Below, piece after piece: positions 35,891-44,548 of a DNA stretch of 64,000 nt. Each line of letters starts with the position of its first letter. The stretch's first letter is position 1. Origin of the DNA: Anabaena sp. WA102. GTDB taxonomy: Bacteria; Cyanobacteriota; Cyanobacteriia; Cyanobacteriales; Nostocaceae. The notes beneath the pieces were generated by a model. That model did not search any database. It saw nothing but the letters and a program-made list of their open reading frames with translations, and had not been told where the DNA came from. The translations under genes were made by a program, and so were the position numbers. The stretch covers positions 2,542,001-2,606,000 of the forward strand of contig NZ_CP011456.1 in the NCBI RefSeq assembly GCF_001277295.1, written 5' to 3'.

Positions 35891-36667
35891 ATTTCATACA
35901 TAGCTTGCGATTGGTTTATATTATAGCATTTTTCATGATTATATATCAACGCGGTAGGGGTTTAGCAATGCTAAACCATTTTTATGAATCAACATTTCCT
36001 CTTTTGGCTTTTTCCACTTTCTCAACTTGCTTGGGTGCTTCCATTTCGTTGAATAGTCGGATAGCTTCATTAAAGTTGGTGTGGCTTTTTTCGGCTGCTG
36101 ATATGTTAAGCCGAAGTTAATATTTTTTAGCAATGCCACAAGCATTTTTTATTGTTAGGCAGATTTTATCAGTATTTTAACGGATACAGCACTTCCCAGT
36201 GTTATGAGGTACATATGTGGCGGGTAAGATACCCGCACTACAAGAGTTTGATGATTCAACTTTGTACCTCATAAGAGCGAAAAACGCTGTAATAGTTTGG
36301 GTGCGGACTCTTACGTAATTGTTCACCCAGTATGATAAATTAAGAACAAAAATAATGGTTATATTTACATAAAATACTATTTTGTTAGATCCTTTTCAAT
36401 GCTAATCTTTACCGCTTATTCACAGCTTTATGATCATGATATAGGTCGTGTTTCTTTGTAATTAATTTTACGTTGATATTGAATTTAGAATATCTGTTGA
36501 ATTTCACCATAATTTCATAAATATGCCATTTTCATGAAGATTCAATACTCTTGGGTTGAGAAAAAATCAGTAGAAATGCGGGTGGTTTTTTTTAAGGAAC
36601 GTGAAATAGTCAGTATAGAAAAATGACTTGTCAATAGTTAAACCATTAACCTCCAAAGGAGAATTAT
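35891..36667. other. Intergenic region: TPR-protein remnant and a miniature element
   Basis: On the minus strand, 36118 to 35982 reads ISAAEKSHTNFNEAIRLFNE, MEAPKQVEKVEKAKRGNVDS then stop, which resembles the last tetratricopeptide repeat of a cyanobacterial TPR protein without the rest of a gene. 36185-36291 is an element with imperfect 28 bp inverted ends (TACAGC...TTATGAGGTACA). 36292-36660 is AT-rich and should hold the promoter of the secreted-protein gene at 36668. Confidence 0.5.
36185..36291. mobile_element. Miniature element, family H
   Basis: Ends TACAGCACTTCCCAGTGTTA and the inverse TACAGCGTTTTTCGCTCTTA each run into TGAGGTACA. The centre carries a smaller palindrome (GCGGGTAAGATACCCGC). 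A diverged relative lies at 42266-42370, at the other end of the exporter gene cluster. Confidence 0.6.
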
Positions 36668-37054
36668 ATGTTTCTAAAAAGACATAACAATCCAATCATA
36701 GTGACTATTTTGGGACTCTCAACTATAGGAATATCAGTTGCGGGTATGGAACAAGCTATATCTGCACCAGCACCCGCATTATCTCAGGTAAAGGTGATTG
36801 GTGTTAATCGCGTACCCCAGTTATGTGTTCAAACGCAAGAAGTTGGCTATGGAACAAATCAGATAGCACAGTTTAACGGAAATCGACTAACTGAAAGATC
36901 CTCTGCTCCCACGTTGGGAGCGGGACGAGTTGTAACTGGTTGGACAAGAGTCTGGTGTTACCAAGGCTCTTTTACATCTGGTACTTTTACCTTTCAGGCA
37001 ACTTCAATAAACTTCCCCAGGAACACATTATCCACTAGGCTATATATCCGCTAG
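36668..37054 (+). CDS. Small secreted protein of unknown function
   Basis: 128 residues that I do not recognise. An N-terminal signal peptide (MFLKRHNNPIIVTILGLSTI, GISVAGMEQAISA, likely cut near APAPALSQ) precedes a ~95-residue mature domain with only two cysteines (QLCVQTQ and RVWCYQG), a possible disulphide. The mature part is rich in Thr/Ser/Gly and probably beta-stranded. A strong Shine-Dalgarno AAAGGAG lies 7 bp before the ATG. It is followed by another small secreted protein and an exporter operon, so it may be a substrate or accessory; that is inference from position. Confidence 0.7.
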   Translation: MFLKRHNNPIIVTILGLSTIGISVAGMEQAISAPAPALSQVKVIGVNRVPQLCVQTQEVGYGTNQIAQFNGNRLTERSSAPTLGAGRVVTGWTRVWCYQGSFTSGTFTFQATSINFPRNTLSTRLYIR

Positions 37055-37156
37055 TAGAGGTTGGGAGGTATATTACTTTTTTTAACATACCTCTAAGATG
37101 CAAGGTTGGGTTGAGGAAGTGACATTTTTTAAACTGACAGGAGATTGATATTACCT

Positions 37157-37597
37157 ATGAAACATTCCAACAAATTGTTTTCAGTGATGATTGGATTAAT
37201 ACTTTCTACAACAGCAGCAAAGGCACAGGCGGGAGTAGTAACCCAAGTTGTGGTAAAAAACCAGTTAAAACAGCCAGTATCGCTTGTTCCTTCTAGTGTG
37301 AGTCAAATTCTTGGTACTGGAAGTCCCCCAAATAAAATTATACCTGGTGCGACTCAAGCTTTCACGGTTATAAGTCCCTTTTCTAATATAGCAAGTATTC
37401 ACTTCTCTTATACCACTGGCACTCAGGGATGTAGGTTTGGTACCTCTTTAACAACAACACCAACCTTGTTTGGTGGTCAGATTCCAAAGTGGACAAAGAA
37501 TGGTTCACCGACAGGTTCTAATGTTACTTGTGATGCAAAAATTACATCTGTAAATTCAACTAATTATAGTTACACTGTTGAATTTACACTGCGTTAA
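37157..37597 (+). CDS. Small secreted protein of unknown function
   Basis: 146 residues from ATG 37157 (MKHSNKLFSVMIGLILSTTA, signal peptide with AKAQA-type cleavage). A TTG four codons upstream is a less likely start. The mature ~120 residues begin GVVTQVVVKNQLKQPVSLVP and look like a single beta-sandwich, with two cysteines (TQGCRFG, NVTCDAKI). It is similar in size and style to the preceding gene but not obviously homologous. A GGAGA ribosome site lies upstream and a strong hairpin follows the stop. Confidence 0.7.
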   Translation: MKHSNKLFSVMIGLILSTTAAKAQAGVVTQVVVKNQLKQPVSLVPSSVSQILGTGSPPNKIIPGATQAFTVISPFSNIASIHFSYTTGTQGCRFGTSLTTTPTLFGGQIPKWTKNGSPTGSNVTCDAKITSVNSTNYSYTVEFTLR

Positions 37598-37674
37598 AAT
37601 GTGATATCCAATTTTTTTGCGTTAGGTTGAGCGTGAGCCAAACCCAACTACAAGTATTTGTGATAAATTTTTTG

Positions 37675-37710
37675 TAGAGACGTTGTATATAACATAACGT
37701 CTCTATTTTC
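37675..37710 (+). terminator. Hairpin terminator between the secreted protein and the exporter genes
   Basis: TAGAGACGTT pairs perfectly with AACGTCTCTA around an 11 nt loop, followed by TTTTC. It lies 78 bp after the small secreted-protein stop and 21 bp before the membrane fusion protein start, so exporter expression may need its own promoter or read-through. Confidence 0.6.
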
Positions 37711-37730
37711 AATTGTATTAATCAATAACA

Positions 37731-39254
37731 ATGAAAAACTTTAAGTTCAAACCAGGATTTAAATGGTTGACCATATCGGCAAGTTTAACAAGTGTTTTTC
37801 TTGGGTGTTGGTTGATTTTTGCCATATTTACCCAAAGTAAAATTCAAAATATCCCCGTTCGCATAGTAACAGCTATTCAAGACAAAGTAGAAGATAAAAT
37901 TACTGGTGAAAGTGGCATATTAAAATTAGATAATCAAAGAAATATTAAATCTTCAATCACAGGAACAGTAGAACAAGTTTTAGTCAAAATAGGGGATAAA
38001 GTTAAAAAAGATCAAATTTTAATCCGTCTGCGAGATACAGAAACACAAATTAAATTACAAGAATTTGCATCTGATTTGAAAGAGAAGAATTTACAACTTG
38101 TTGATAAACAATCATCTTTAAAAAGAGCAGAAAGTAAATTATTAGAAACTCAACAAGAATATAGAAATATTCAAAGTACCCATGGAAATGATATTAATAA
38201 GAAAAAAGATGAGAAAATACGGGAATTTCAAAAGCGTAAATTAGAAGTTACCAGAAAACAACAAGCATTAACTGTTAAAATAACCGATTTAAAAGAAGCA
38301 AAGATTAAATTACAAGAAAATAAACAACTTTTCGCTAAGGGGTTTATTTCGGAAACTGAATTAAAAGAGCAAGAAAAGAAAGTTATTCAAGCTGAAACAG
38401 ATTTAAGTAATGCTAAAGATGAATTATCTTTAAGTAATTTAGATTTAGATCAACAGAAATTAGAATTACAAAGTTTTTGGCAAGATGTGAGAAATAACAA
38501 ATCTGAACCTCAACAAAAATTGAAAGAAGCTAAATCTAAAGTTGACCAAACTGTACAAGAATTAAACCAAGCTAAATTAGCACTCAATCAAATTATGAGA
38601 GAAATAGAAAAACTCAAAATACAACGTCAAAAAATTGCTGAAGAATTAAGAAAAACAGTAATTACTTCTCCTATTGATGGTGTAATTCTCAATTTACAAG
38701 CAAAATTAGGTGATGTAATTGAACCGAAAGGAGATGTTTTAGTTATTGGTAATCCTGCTCAACAAATTGTGGAATTAAAGTTATCTCCTTTAGACGCAAC
38801 TAAGGTTAAAATTAGACAACAAGCGGAAATTAGTATTATTGGTTTTCAATCACAGAAATTAACTGGTAAGGTTCAACAAATATCTTTATTAGCTGGAGAT
38901 ACCCAAAATAATAATCAAGGTGCAGATAATGTCAAAATTACAGCAATTGTGCGTTTAGATCAAGTTAATAAAAATATTGTTTCTGGAACTCCAGTCACAG
39001 TTGCGTTGATTATCGCTCAACGTAATAATGTGACAGTTATTCCTAGTGAAGCTATTCAAGAAAATGAATCAGAAACATTTGTTTGGATAAAAGATCAACA
39101 ATCTAAGGCTTTTAAAAGAATAATTAAACCTGGTTTACAAGGATTAGATAATATTGAAATTAAATCAGGGTTAAAACCAGGAGATGAAATATTAATTCCC
39201 ACTTTAGAAAATCCTTTAAATGAGGGAGATCATGTTGTCATAAAAATGCAGTAA
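37731..39254 (+). CDS. HlyD/MacA-like periplasmic membrane fusion protein
   Basis: 507-residue adaptor linking an inner-membrane transporter to TolC. One N-terminal membrane anchor lies at ~13-33 (WLTISASLTSVFLGCWLIFA). The first lipoyl half follows at ~70-105 (SSITGTVEQVLVKIGDKVKK). A long alpha-helical hairpin at ~110-300 is rich in Lys/Glu/Gln, and the second lipoyl half begins at VITSPIDGVILNLQAKLGDV. A beta-barrel/membrane-proximal domain closes it (TVIPSEAIQENESETFVWIK). DevB of heterocyst glycolipid export has the same architecture. It is first of the MFP, permease, TolC cluster. Confidence 0.9.
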   Translation: MKNFKFKPGFKWLTISASLTSVFLGCWLIFAIFTQSKIQNIPVRIVTAIQDKVEDKITGESGILKLDNQRNIKSSITGTVEQVLVKIGDKVKKDQILIRLRDTETQIKLQEFASDLKEKNLQLVDKQSSLKRAESKLLETQQEYRNIQSTHGNDINKKKDEKIREFQKRKLEVTRKQQALTVKITDLKEAKIKLQENKQLFAKGFISETELKEQEKKVIQAETDLSNAKDELSLSNLDLDQQKLELQSFWQDVRNNKSEPQQKLKEAKSKVDQTVQELNQAKLALNQIMREIEKLKIQRQKIAEELRKTVITSPIDGVILNLQAKLGDVIEPKGDVLVIGNPAQQIVELKLSPLDATKVKIRQQAEISIIGFQSQKLTGKVQQISLLAGDTQNNNQGADNVKITAIVRLDQVNKNIVSGTPVTVALIIAQRNNVTVIPSEAIQENESETFVWIKDQQSKAFKRIIKPGLQGLDNIEIKSGLKPGDEILIPTLENPLNEGDHVVIKMQ

Positions 39255-39282
39255 TAATATAATATTGTAGTCAAACCCATAG

Positions 39283-39408
39283 CCCGCCTGGGAATGAATT
39301 CCCAGTCTAATAGCAAAAGTCATCTGAAGATGACTAAATAAACATAAAACTCTTTAGTAAACTTTAGTTTACTTTGGTTATTAGCCCGGAAATTCATTTC
39401 TGGGCGGG
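39283..39408. mobile_element. Miniature element, family F, in the exporter operon
   Basis: 126 bp between CCCGCCTGGGAATGAATT and its inverse (AATTCATTTCTGGGCGGG). It occupies most of the 257 bp gap between the fusion protein and permease genes. It is the version without the two 23 bp insertions present in the copy at 29101-29283. Confidence 0.8.
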
Positions 39409-39511
39409 TGTGGAAGCAAACAGATAAGCCATTTCTAACTTAAGTTGACACCTATGAGATTCTTCTAAAATCTTACCGATAATAAAGAATAAATTTAACA
39501 TATTTATCCCC

Positions 39512-40693
39512 ATGAACATCAATGATTTATTATCTTTAACATCTAGTTCTTTACGCAGTAATCCCTTGCGCTCATTTCTGAGTAGTTTAGGTGTATTTAT
39601 GGGTGTATTTGCTGTGAGTGGAACATTACAAGTAAGCGATATTGGAAAAATATATTTAAAGACGCAATTACAAAAAATGGAATCTCCGCAAATTTCTATT
39701 CAAGCTCCCTATAACTCGGTTACGTCTCAACAAAAAAAATATCAAAGCGAAGATTTAGAATGGTTAAAAACCAAATTATCTGGTTGGAAATATATTGCTC
39801 CTGTACAAAATAGTGGTAGTGATGCTATTTTTTTGGGAACTCAAAAAATCAATGTGGAAAGTCAAGCAGTAACACCAGATTTCTTACCTATTTCGGGAAG
39901 GAAATTAATTGCTGGTAAGTTTTTTACAGTTAATGATTTGCAGCAAACCCGTTCTGTTGTTGTTATAGATCGATTACTCGCACAAAAACTATTTAAAGGT
40001 AAAAATTCATTGGGAAAAATGATTTATTTTCAAAATAAGTCTTATTATATTCAAGGTGTTATTCAAACTAGAAAAAGTAATACTTGGGGAGAGGAACAAG
40101 GATTGATACTGATTCCTTTATCTGTTTATCAATCTCTCAAATCAAGTCCTTTTTTTGATAAAATTACTATTACTCCTAAGAATCCAGAAAATATAGAACA
40201 ACTGCAAAATCAAGCAATTAACACTTTAAAGAAAAGATTCCCTAATGTAGATATTTACGCTTCTAGCAATGTTGAAGAGGTGAAAAGTTTAGAAAAAGTC
40301 TTAAATGGTGTGACTATTATTCTCTTACTTATTGGGAGTATTTCTTTATTTGTGGGGGGTGTGGGAATTGCTAATATTACTATAGCATCAGTTGTGGAAC
40401 GGACTCCAGAAATAGGTTTAAGACGCGCTATTGGTGCTACACAAAAAAATATTTTAATTCAGTTTTTACTTGAAGCAACTTTTATTAGTATGACAGGAGG
40501 AATACTTGCAATAGTTACTGTACAAGGAATTACAACTATAACTGTAACTCTCTTGAATTTACCCTATCAAATCAGTTATGAAACTCCTTTAGTTTCTCTC
40601 AGTTCTGCTATTATGGTAGGGATCATTTCTAGCTTTTTACCTGCGCTGAGAGCTAGTAAATTAGATCCTGTTGAGGCTTTACGCTCTCAATAA
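39512..40693 (+). CDS. MacB/FtsX-type ABC transporter permease
   Basis: 393-residue permease with the FtsX/MacB layout: first helix near LRSNPLRSFLSSLGVFMGVF, a ~220-residue periplasmic domain, then three helices in IILLLIGSISLFVGGVGIAN, LLEATFISMTGGILAIVTVQ and SSAIMVGIISSFLPALRASK. The cytoplasmic coupling motif VERTPEIGLRRAIGAT is intact. It lacks the ATPase domain that MacB carries, and no separate LolD/DevA-like ATPase gene is nearby, so it must borrow an ATPase encoded elsewhere or be non-functional. Confidence 0.9.
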   Translation: MNINDLLSLTSSSLRSNPLRSFLSSLGVFMGVFAVSGTLQVSDIGKIYLKTQLQKMESPQISIQAPYNSVTSQQKKYQSEDLEWLKTKLSGWKYIAPVQNSGSDAIFLGTQKINVESQAVTPDFLPISGRKLIAGKFFTVNDLQQTRSVVVIDRLLAQKLFKGKNSLGKMIYFQNKSYYIQGVIQTRKSNTWGEEQGLILIPLSVYQSLKSSPFFDKITITPKNPENIEQLQNQAINTLKKRFPNVDIYASSNVEEVKSLEKVLNGVTIILLLIGSISLFVGGVGIANITIASVVERTPEIGLRRAIGATQKNILIQFLLEATFISMTGGILAIVTVQGITTITVTLLNLPYQISYETPLVSLSSAIMVGIISSFLPALRASKLDPVEALRSQ

Positions 40694-40760
40694 GTAAGGT
40701 TTAGAATAATGTTAATGTTGGGTTTCCTTGCGTCAACCCAACCTACTTAATTTTTTTACT

Positions 40761-42260
40761 ATGAATCGTTTTTTATTACCAATATCATCTTTACTCTTGA
40801 TTTTCCTATTTCCGGGTTTAGGAAAATCTCAAAATATAGCTAATCCACCAAGTTTACCAAAATCTAATTCTGATTTACAATTACTATTAAATAACTCTAG
40901 TCAGGAGTTACCCTTAAAATTAGCTGATTCTGTTTATTTAGCTTTACAAAATAATCGAGATTTAAAAATAGCTTACCTCCAACGTATTTTAGATCAAAAA
41001 CAATTAGCTGAAACTGAATCTCAATTTAATCCAACTTTTACACCACAGCTATCTTTAAATTTGAATAATAATCAAACTGGTAGTAATATCAATAATAATA
41101 CAACTGCTCTTTTAGGTGCTAATTTTAATTTAAAAATTCCTACAGGTGGTAATTTAAGTTTAACATGGCAAGGACAAAATCTTTTATCTCGTACTAGCTC
41201 ATTAGATACTTCCTCAAATACAAATACTCTAAGTCAAAGTGTCAATCTTAATTTTAGTCAACCTTTATTAAAGGCTTTTGGTACACAATTAAATACTCTG
41301 AGTATTCAAAGAGCGAAATTGACAGAAAATGCAAATATTTTAAATATAAAAAATACTACTTCTCAAGCAATTACTAATACTATAGTTAGTTATAGAAGTT
41401 TATTGTTAGCTCAGGAAAGATTAAAAATTGAACAATTATCTTTTGCTAATGCTAAAAAAGATTTAGATAGATTACAAGCATTATTTGAATTTGGGAGAAT
41501 TCCTAAAAATGATCTGGTTGAGCGTCAAGCTGATATTGCTCAACAAGAAGTAAATTTACTGAATACACAATCAAGTTTAGAACAAGCAATTTCTGAATTA
41601 ACTAAAACTATAGATTTACCCATAACGAAAAAACTAATTGCTATGGAAAAACCTGATCCTCCAACAAGTTTAAATTTACCAGCTTTTACAGAAATGCTAG
41701 AATTAGCTAAAGCGAATAATACTGGTTATCTTGCTGCTGTTAATGCTGTGGAAAATGCTAAATTTGGGATAAGAGAATCTAAAAATCAACAACAATTAGA
41801 TTTAAAATTAAACGTGAGTTATGGGTTTAATAGTGCTTCTAATACTCAAGATACAAATAATTTAAGTTCGTCTTTAGTATTAAATCGTGAATTTGGTAAT
41901 CTTAGTCAAGATAATGCGGTAGTTAAAAGTGAGATTAGCTTACAAAATGCTAATTACACTCTAGCAAAAACTCAGGATAATTTGAATGAGGAGTTGAAAA
42001 ATAAAACTCGTAATGTAAAAGATACTTTTAAGCAGATTGAATTAGCACAGCAAGCACGAAAGTTAGCAGCATCAAAAGTGATAAATGCTAAGGAAAGAAT
42101 GAGATTAAGTAGTAATATTTCAATGACGGATATTATTAACTTTGAAAAAAGTTTAGTTGATGCTCAAAATCAAGAACTTAATGCTATCATTAATCATCTT
42201 AATAGTATCACTCAACTAGAACAGTTTTTGGGAATTACTCTGAGTAAATGGGTTAAATAA
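40761..42260 (+). CDS. TolC-family outer-membrane efflux protein
   Basis: 499 residues from ATG 40761 (MNRFLLPISSLLLIFLFPGL, a signal peptide); an earlier in-frame TTG at 40728 lies in repeat sequence and is unlikely. Two TolC-type outer-membrane-factor repeats are recognisable from the AxxNNRDLKIAYLQ and ARKLAASKVINAKERM coiled-coil segments and the Asn/Thr-rich strands (NLNFSQPLLKAFGTQLNT). It completes a tripartite export path with the two genes upstream, all on the same strand. Confidence 0.9.
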   Translation: MNRFLLPISSLLLIFLFPGLGKSQNIANPPSLPKSNSDLQLLLNNSSQELPLKLADSVYLALQNNRDLKIAYLQRILDQKQLAETESQFNPTFTPQLSLNLNNNQTGSNINNNTTALLGANFNLKIPTGGNLSLTWQGQNLLSRTSSLDTSSNTNTLSQSVNLNFSQPLLKAFGTQLNTLSIQRAKLTENANILNIKNTTSQAITNTIVSYRSLLLAQERLKIEQLSFANAKKDLDRLQALFEFGRIPKNDLVERQADIAQQEVNLLNTQSSLEQAISELTKTIDLPITKKLIAMEKPDPPTSLNLPAFTEMLELAKANNTGYLAAVNAVENAKFGIRESKNQQQLDLKLNVSYGFNSASNTQDTNNLSSSLVLNREFGNLSQDNAVVKSEISLQNANYTLAKTQDNLNEELKNKTRNVKDTFKQIELAQQARKLAASKVINAKERMRLSSNISMTDIINFEKSLVDAQNQELNAIINHLNSITQLEQFLGITLSKWVK

Positions 42261-42265
42261 TGCGA

Positions 42266-42370
42266 TTATAGCGTTTCCCAGTCTAATGAAGTACACACCA
42301 ATTTATTCCCTTTTCCCTGTTCCCTAAAACGAAAAAACTTTGTACCTGACGAGCATGGGAACGGCTATAA
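42266..42370. mobile_element. Miniature element related to family H
   Basis: About 105 bp with imperfect inverted ends: TTATAGCGTTTCCCAGTCTA and the inverse of GAGCATGGGAACGGCTATAA. It resembles 36185-36291 and contains short GTTCCCT heptamers. It begins six bases after the tolC-like stop. Confidence 0.5.
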
Positions 42371-42377
42371 ACAATTC

Positions 42378-42515
42378 CTATTCATCATCTTCTATATCTT
42401 TTCTAATCTCTTCCAGATGATCATAATAATAAGCCAATGCTGCATGAACCTCCGCTAAAGTAATACGAGCATCAATGCCAATAACAACCGTATAGTTAAT
42501 ATTTTCGTTTAAGTT
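42378..42515 (-). pseudogene. DUF433-like C-terminal remnant
   Basis: A stop-terminated minus-strand frame reads INYTVVIGIDARITLAEVHA, ALAYYYDHLEEIRKDIEDDE. The ITLAEVHAALAYYYDHLEEI part resembles the C-terminal helix pair of DUF433 (VapB-like antitoxin-associated) proteins. There is no start codon or N-terminal domain; it overlaps the end of the next gene upstream in another frame. It may be a decayed partner gene. Confidence 0.45.
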
Positions 42516-42726
42516 GCTCAACAGAAATTACCTTACCTTCTTTAACATTTTCTTTCGCTTTAGCAAAATCTTCTTTAAATCCTTGAATTTTCAATAACTC
42601 TTCAGTAGCATCATTATCTTGTCTATCTGCCAAATACGCCAAAAAATCAACAGCCACTAATAATCTTTCTGGTGACAGTTTATCAACATATTCTTGAATT
42701 TGTTGACGAATTTCTACTGTATTCAT
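42496..42726 (-). CDS. Small antitoxin-like protein
   Basis: 76 residues, MNTVEIRQQIQEYVDKLSPE, RLLVAVDFLAYLADRQDNDA, TEELLKIQGFKEDFAKAKEN. This layout of an N-terminal helical region followed by an ATEELLKIQGF segment is common among short antitoxin-like cyanobacterial proteins paired with RelE/ParE-like toxins. No intact toxin follows, only the DUF433-like remnant. Its leader is homologous to that of hicB at 33673, although the proteins are unrelated. Confidence 0.55.
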   Translation of the reverse strand: MNTVEIRQQIQEYVDKLSPERLLVAVDFLAYLADRQDNDATEELLKIQGFKEDFAKAKENVKEGKVISVEQLKRKY

Positions 42727-43818
42727 AAATAATCTTTGCTATTTTCTGAAAATTATAACATACAAAAATGTAGAAATATCTGTCTGATAGCGTAGCGTGG
42801 CGTAGCCATATCAGGATATCCAGGATTTGAGGATTGTCAGGATTTTGTACCTAAATATTAAAAATAGCAACTAATTTCTTCAGAAACAGTCAAGCAGTAT
42901 AAATAATCCTGTACATCCTTTAATCCTGAGCATCCTGATTCTGACAAAATAAAGTATCAATAAATAATCCTGTACATCCTTTAATCCTGAATATCCTGAT
43001 TCTGACAAACTCCATGTTTCCTTCCATACTCAGCGAGCATTACCACCCTTCACGATTGGAAATCTTCTTTAATGTCAGCCGATTTTCCCCCAGAAACACA
43101 TAAACTAGCGATTGGGTTATTAGTAAACTGTAAAGGTTAAACCCTGACGACATACTCAAAATCAAGGACAAACCACGAATGACTAAATTTCTAGACACCG
43201 CGATTGAAGCCATTGTCTCCCGCGAAATCCTCGACTCACGGGGAAGACCTACCCTAGAAGCAGAAGTACATTTAGCTGGTGGTGCAGTCGGACTAGCTCA
43301 AGTTCCTAGCGGTGCTTCCACAGGCACATTTGAGGCTCATGAACTGCGAGATGGGGATAAAAGCCGTTATGGTGGTAAAGGAGTCCTCACGGCGGTAAAA
43401 AACGCCAATGAGATATTAGCACCCAAATTATTAGGTTTGGATGTCCTCAACCAAGAACTGTTAGACCGGACAATGATTGCTACAGATGGTTCAGCTAACA
43501 AATCTAACTTAGGTGCAAATGCCATTTTAGGTATTTCCTTAGCAGCAGCCAAAGCAGGTGCAGCAGCTTTAGATATTCCTCTCTATCGCTATTTGGGTGG
43601 ACCTTTGGCGAATTTATTGCCAGTCCCCTTAATGAATGTGATCAACGGTGGAGCGCACGCATCTAATAACGTTGACTTTCAAGAGTTTATGATTGTCCCT
43701 ATCGGTGCGCCTTCTTTCAAAGAAGCTTTGCGTTGGGGTGCGGAAGTATTTGCGACTCTCAGCAAAGTGTTAGATGATAAAGGTTTGCTGACAGGTGTAG
43801 GTGATGAAGGTGGTTTTG
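42727..43818 (+). repeat. Direct repeat, copy 2: leader + enolase promoter + enolase 5' half
   Basis: Counterpart of 33674-34744. It differs from copy 1 by small changes and by one clean 22 bp dispersed-repeat insertion at 42788-42809 (TGTCTGA|...|ATCAGG here, TGTCAGA|ATCAGG in copy 1). Beyond GATGAAGGTGGTTTT this copy continues into the complete enolase. Confidence 0.93.
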
Positions 43819-44468
43819 CACCTAACCTAGAATCTAACCAAGTGGCTTTAGAATTGTTGGTAGCTGCAATTAAACAAGCTGGTTACAAACCGGGTGAAGA
43901 AGTAGCTTTAGCCTTAGACGTGGCTGCAAGTGAATTTTACAAAAATGGGCAATATGTTTATGATGGTAAACCCCATAGTCCTGTTGAATTTATTGATTAT
44001 TTAGGTCAGTTGGTTGACCAATATCCGATTGTTTCCATTGAAGATGGTTTACATGAGGAAGATTGGCAAAGTTGGCAATTACTAACTCAGAAAATTGGCT
44101 CAAAAGTACAATTAGTCGGTGATGATTTATTTGTAACTAACGCTACCCGCTTACAAAAAGGCATTGAACAAAAAGCCGCTAACTCGATTTTGATTAAGTT
44201 GAATCAAATCGGTTCTCTAACTGAAACTTTGGAAACCATTGATTTAGCCACTCGCAACGGTTTCCGTTCAGTAATTAGCCATCGTTCTGGTGAAACTGAA
44301 GATACAACAATTGCTGATTTGGCTGTAGCTACCCGCGCCGGTCAAATTAAAACCGGTTCTCTATGTCGTAGTGAACGAGTAGCAAAATACAATCGCCTCC
44401 TCCGCATTGAGCATGAATTAGGCGATCGCGCTGTCTATGCTGGTACTGTTGGTTTAGGACCAAAATAG
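43179..44468 (+). CDS. eno: Enolase
   Basis: Glycolytic 2-phosphoglycerate dehydratase, 429 residues, full length. Catalytic and metal residues are in place: SGASTGTFEAHELRDGD loop, GDEGGFAPNL with the catalytic Glu, ALDVAASEFY with the metal Asp, SIEDGLHEEDW, VGDDLFVTN, the catalytic Lys in SILIKLNQIGSLTET, and SHRSGETEDTTIADLAV. It is the only complete eno in the window. Its promoter and first 213 codons are duplicated 9,074 bp upstream. A heptamer array follows the stop. Confidence 0.98.
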   Translation: MTKFLDTAIEAIVSREILDSRGRPTLEAEVHLAGGAVGLAQVPSGASTGTFEAHELRDGDKSRYGGKGVLTAVKNANEILAPKLLGLDVLNQELLDRTMIATDGSANKSNLGANAILGISLAAAKAGAAALDIPLYRYLGGPLANLLPVPLMNVINGGAHASNNVDFQEFMIVPIGAPSFKEALRWGAEVFATLSKVLDDKGLLTGVGDEGGFAPNLESNQVALELLVAAIKQAGYKPGEEVALALDVAASEFYKNGQYVYDGKPHSPVEFIDYLGQLVDQYPIVSIEDGLHEEDWQSWQLLTQKIGSKVQLVGDDLFVTNATRLQKGIEQKAANSILIKLNQIGSLTETLETIDLATRNGFRSVISHRSGETEDTTIADLAVATRAGQIKTGSLCRSERVAKYNRLLRIEHELGDRAVYAGTVGLGPK

Positions 44469-44546
44469 GCAATTGGTGATTGGTAATTGGTGATTGGTGA
44501 TTGTAAACAGCATTACCCATTACCCATTACCCATTACCCATTACCG
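44466..44546. repeat. Heptamer arrays (GGTGATT, CATTACC)
   Basis: Four units of GGTGATT/GGTAATT directly after the enolase stop, then about five CATTACC units ending at the argC 3' end. It separates two convergent genes. Confidence 0.85.
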
Positions 44547-44548
44547 AA

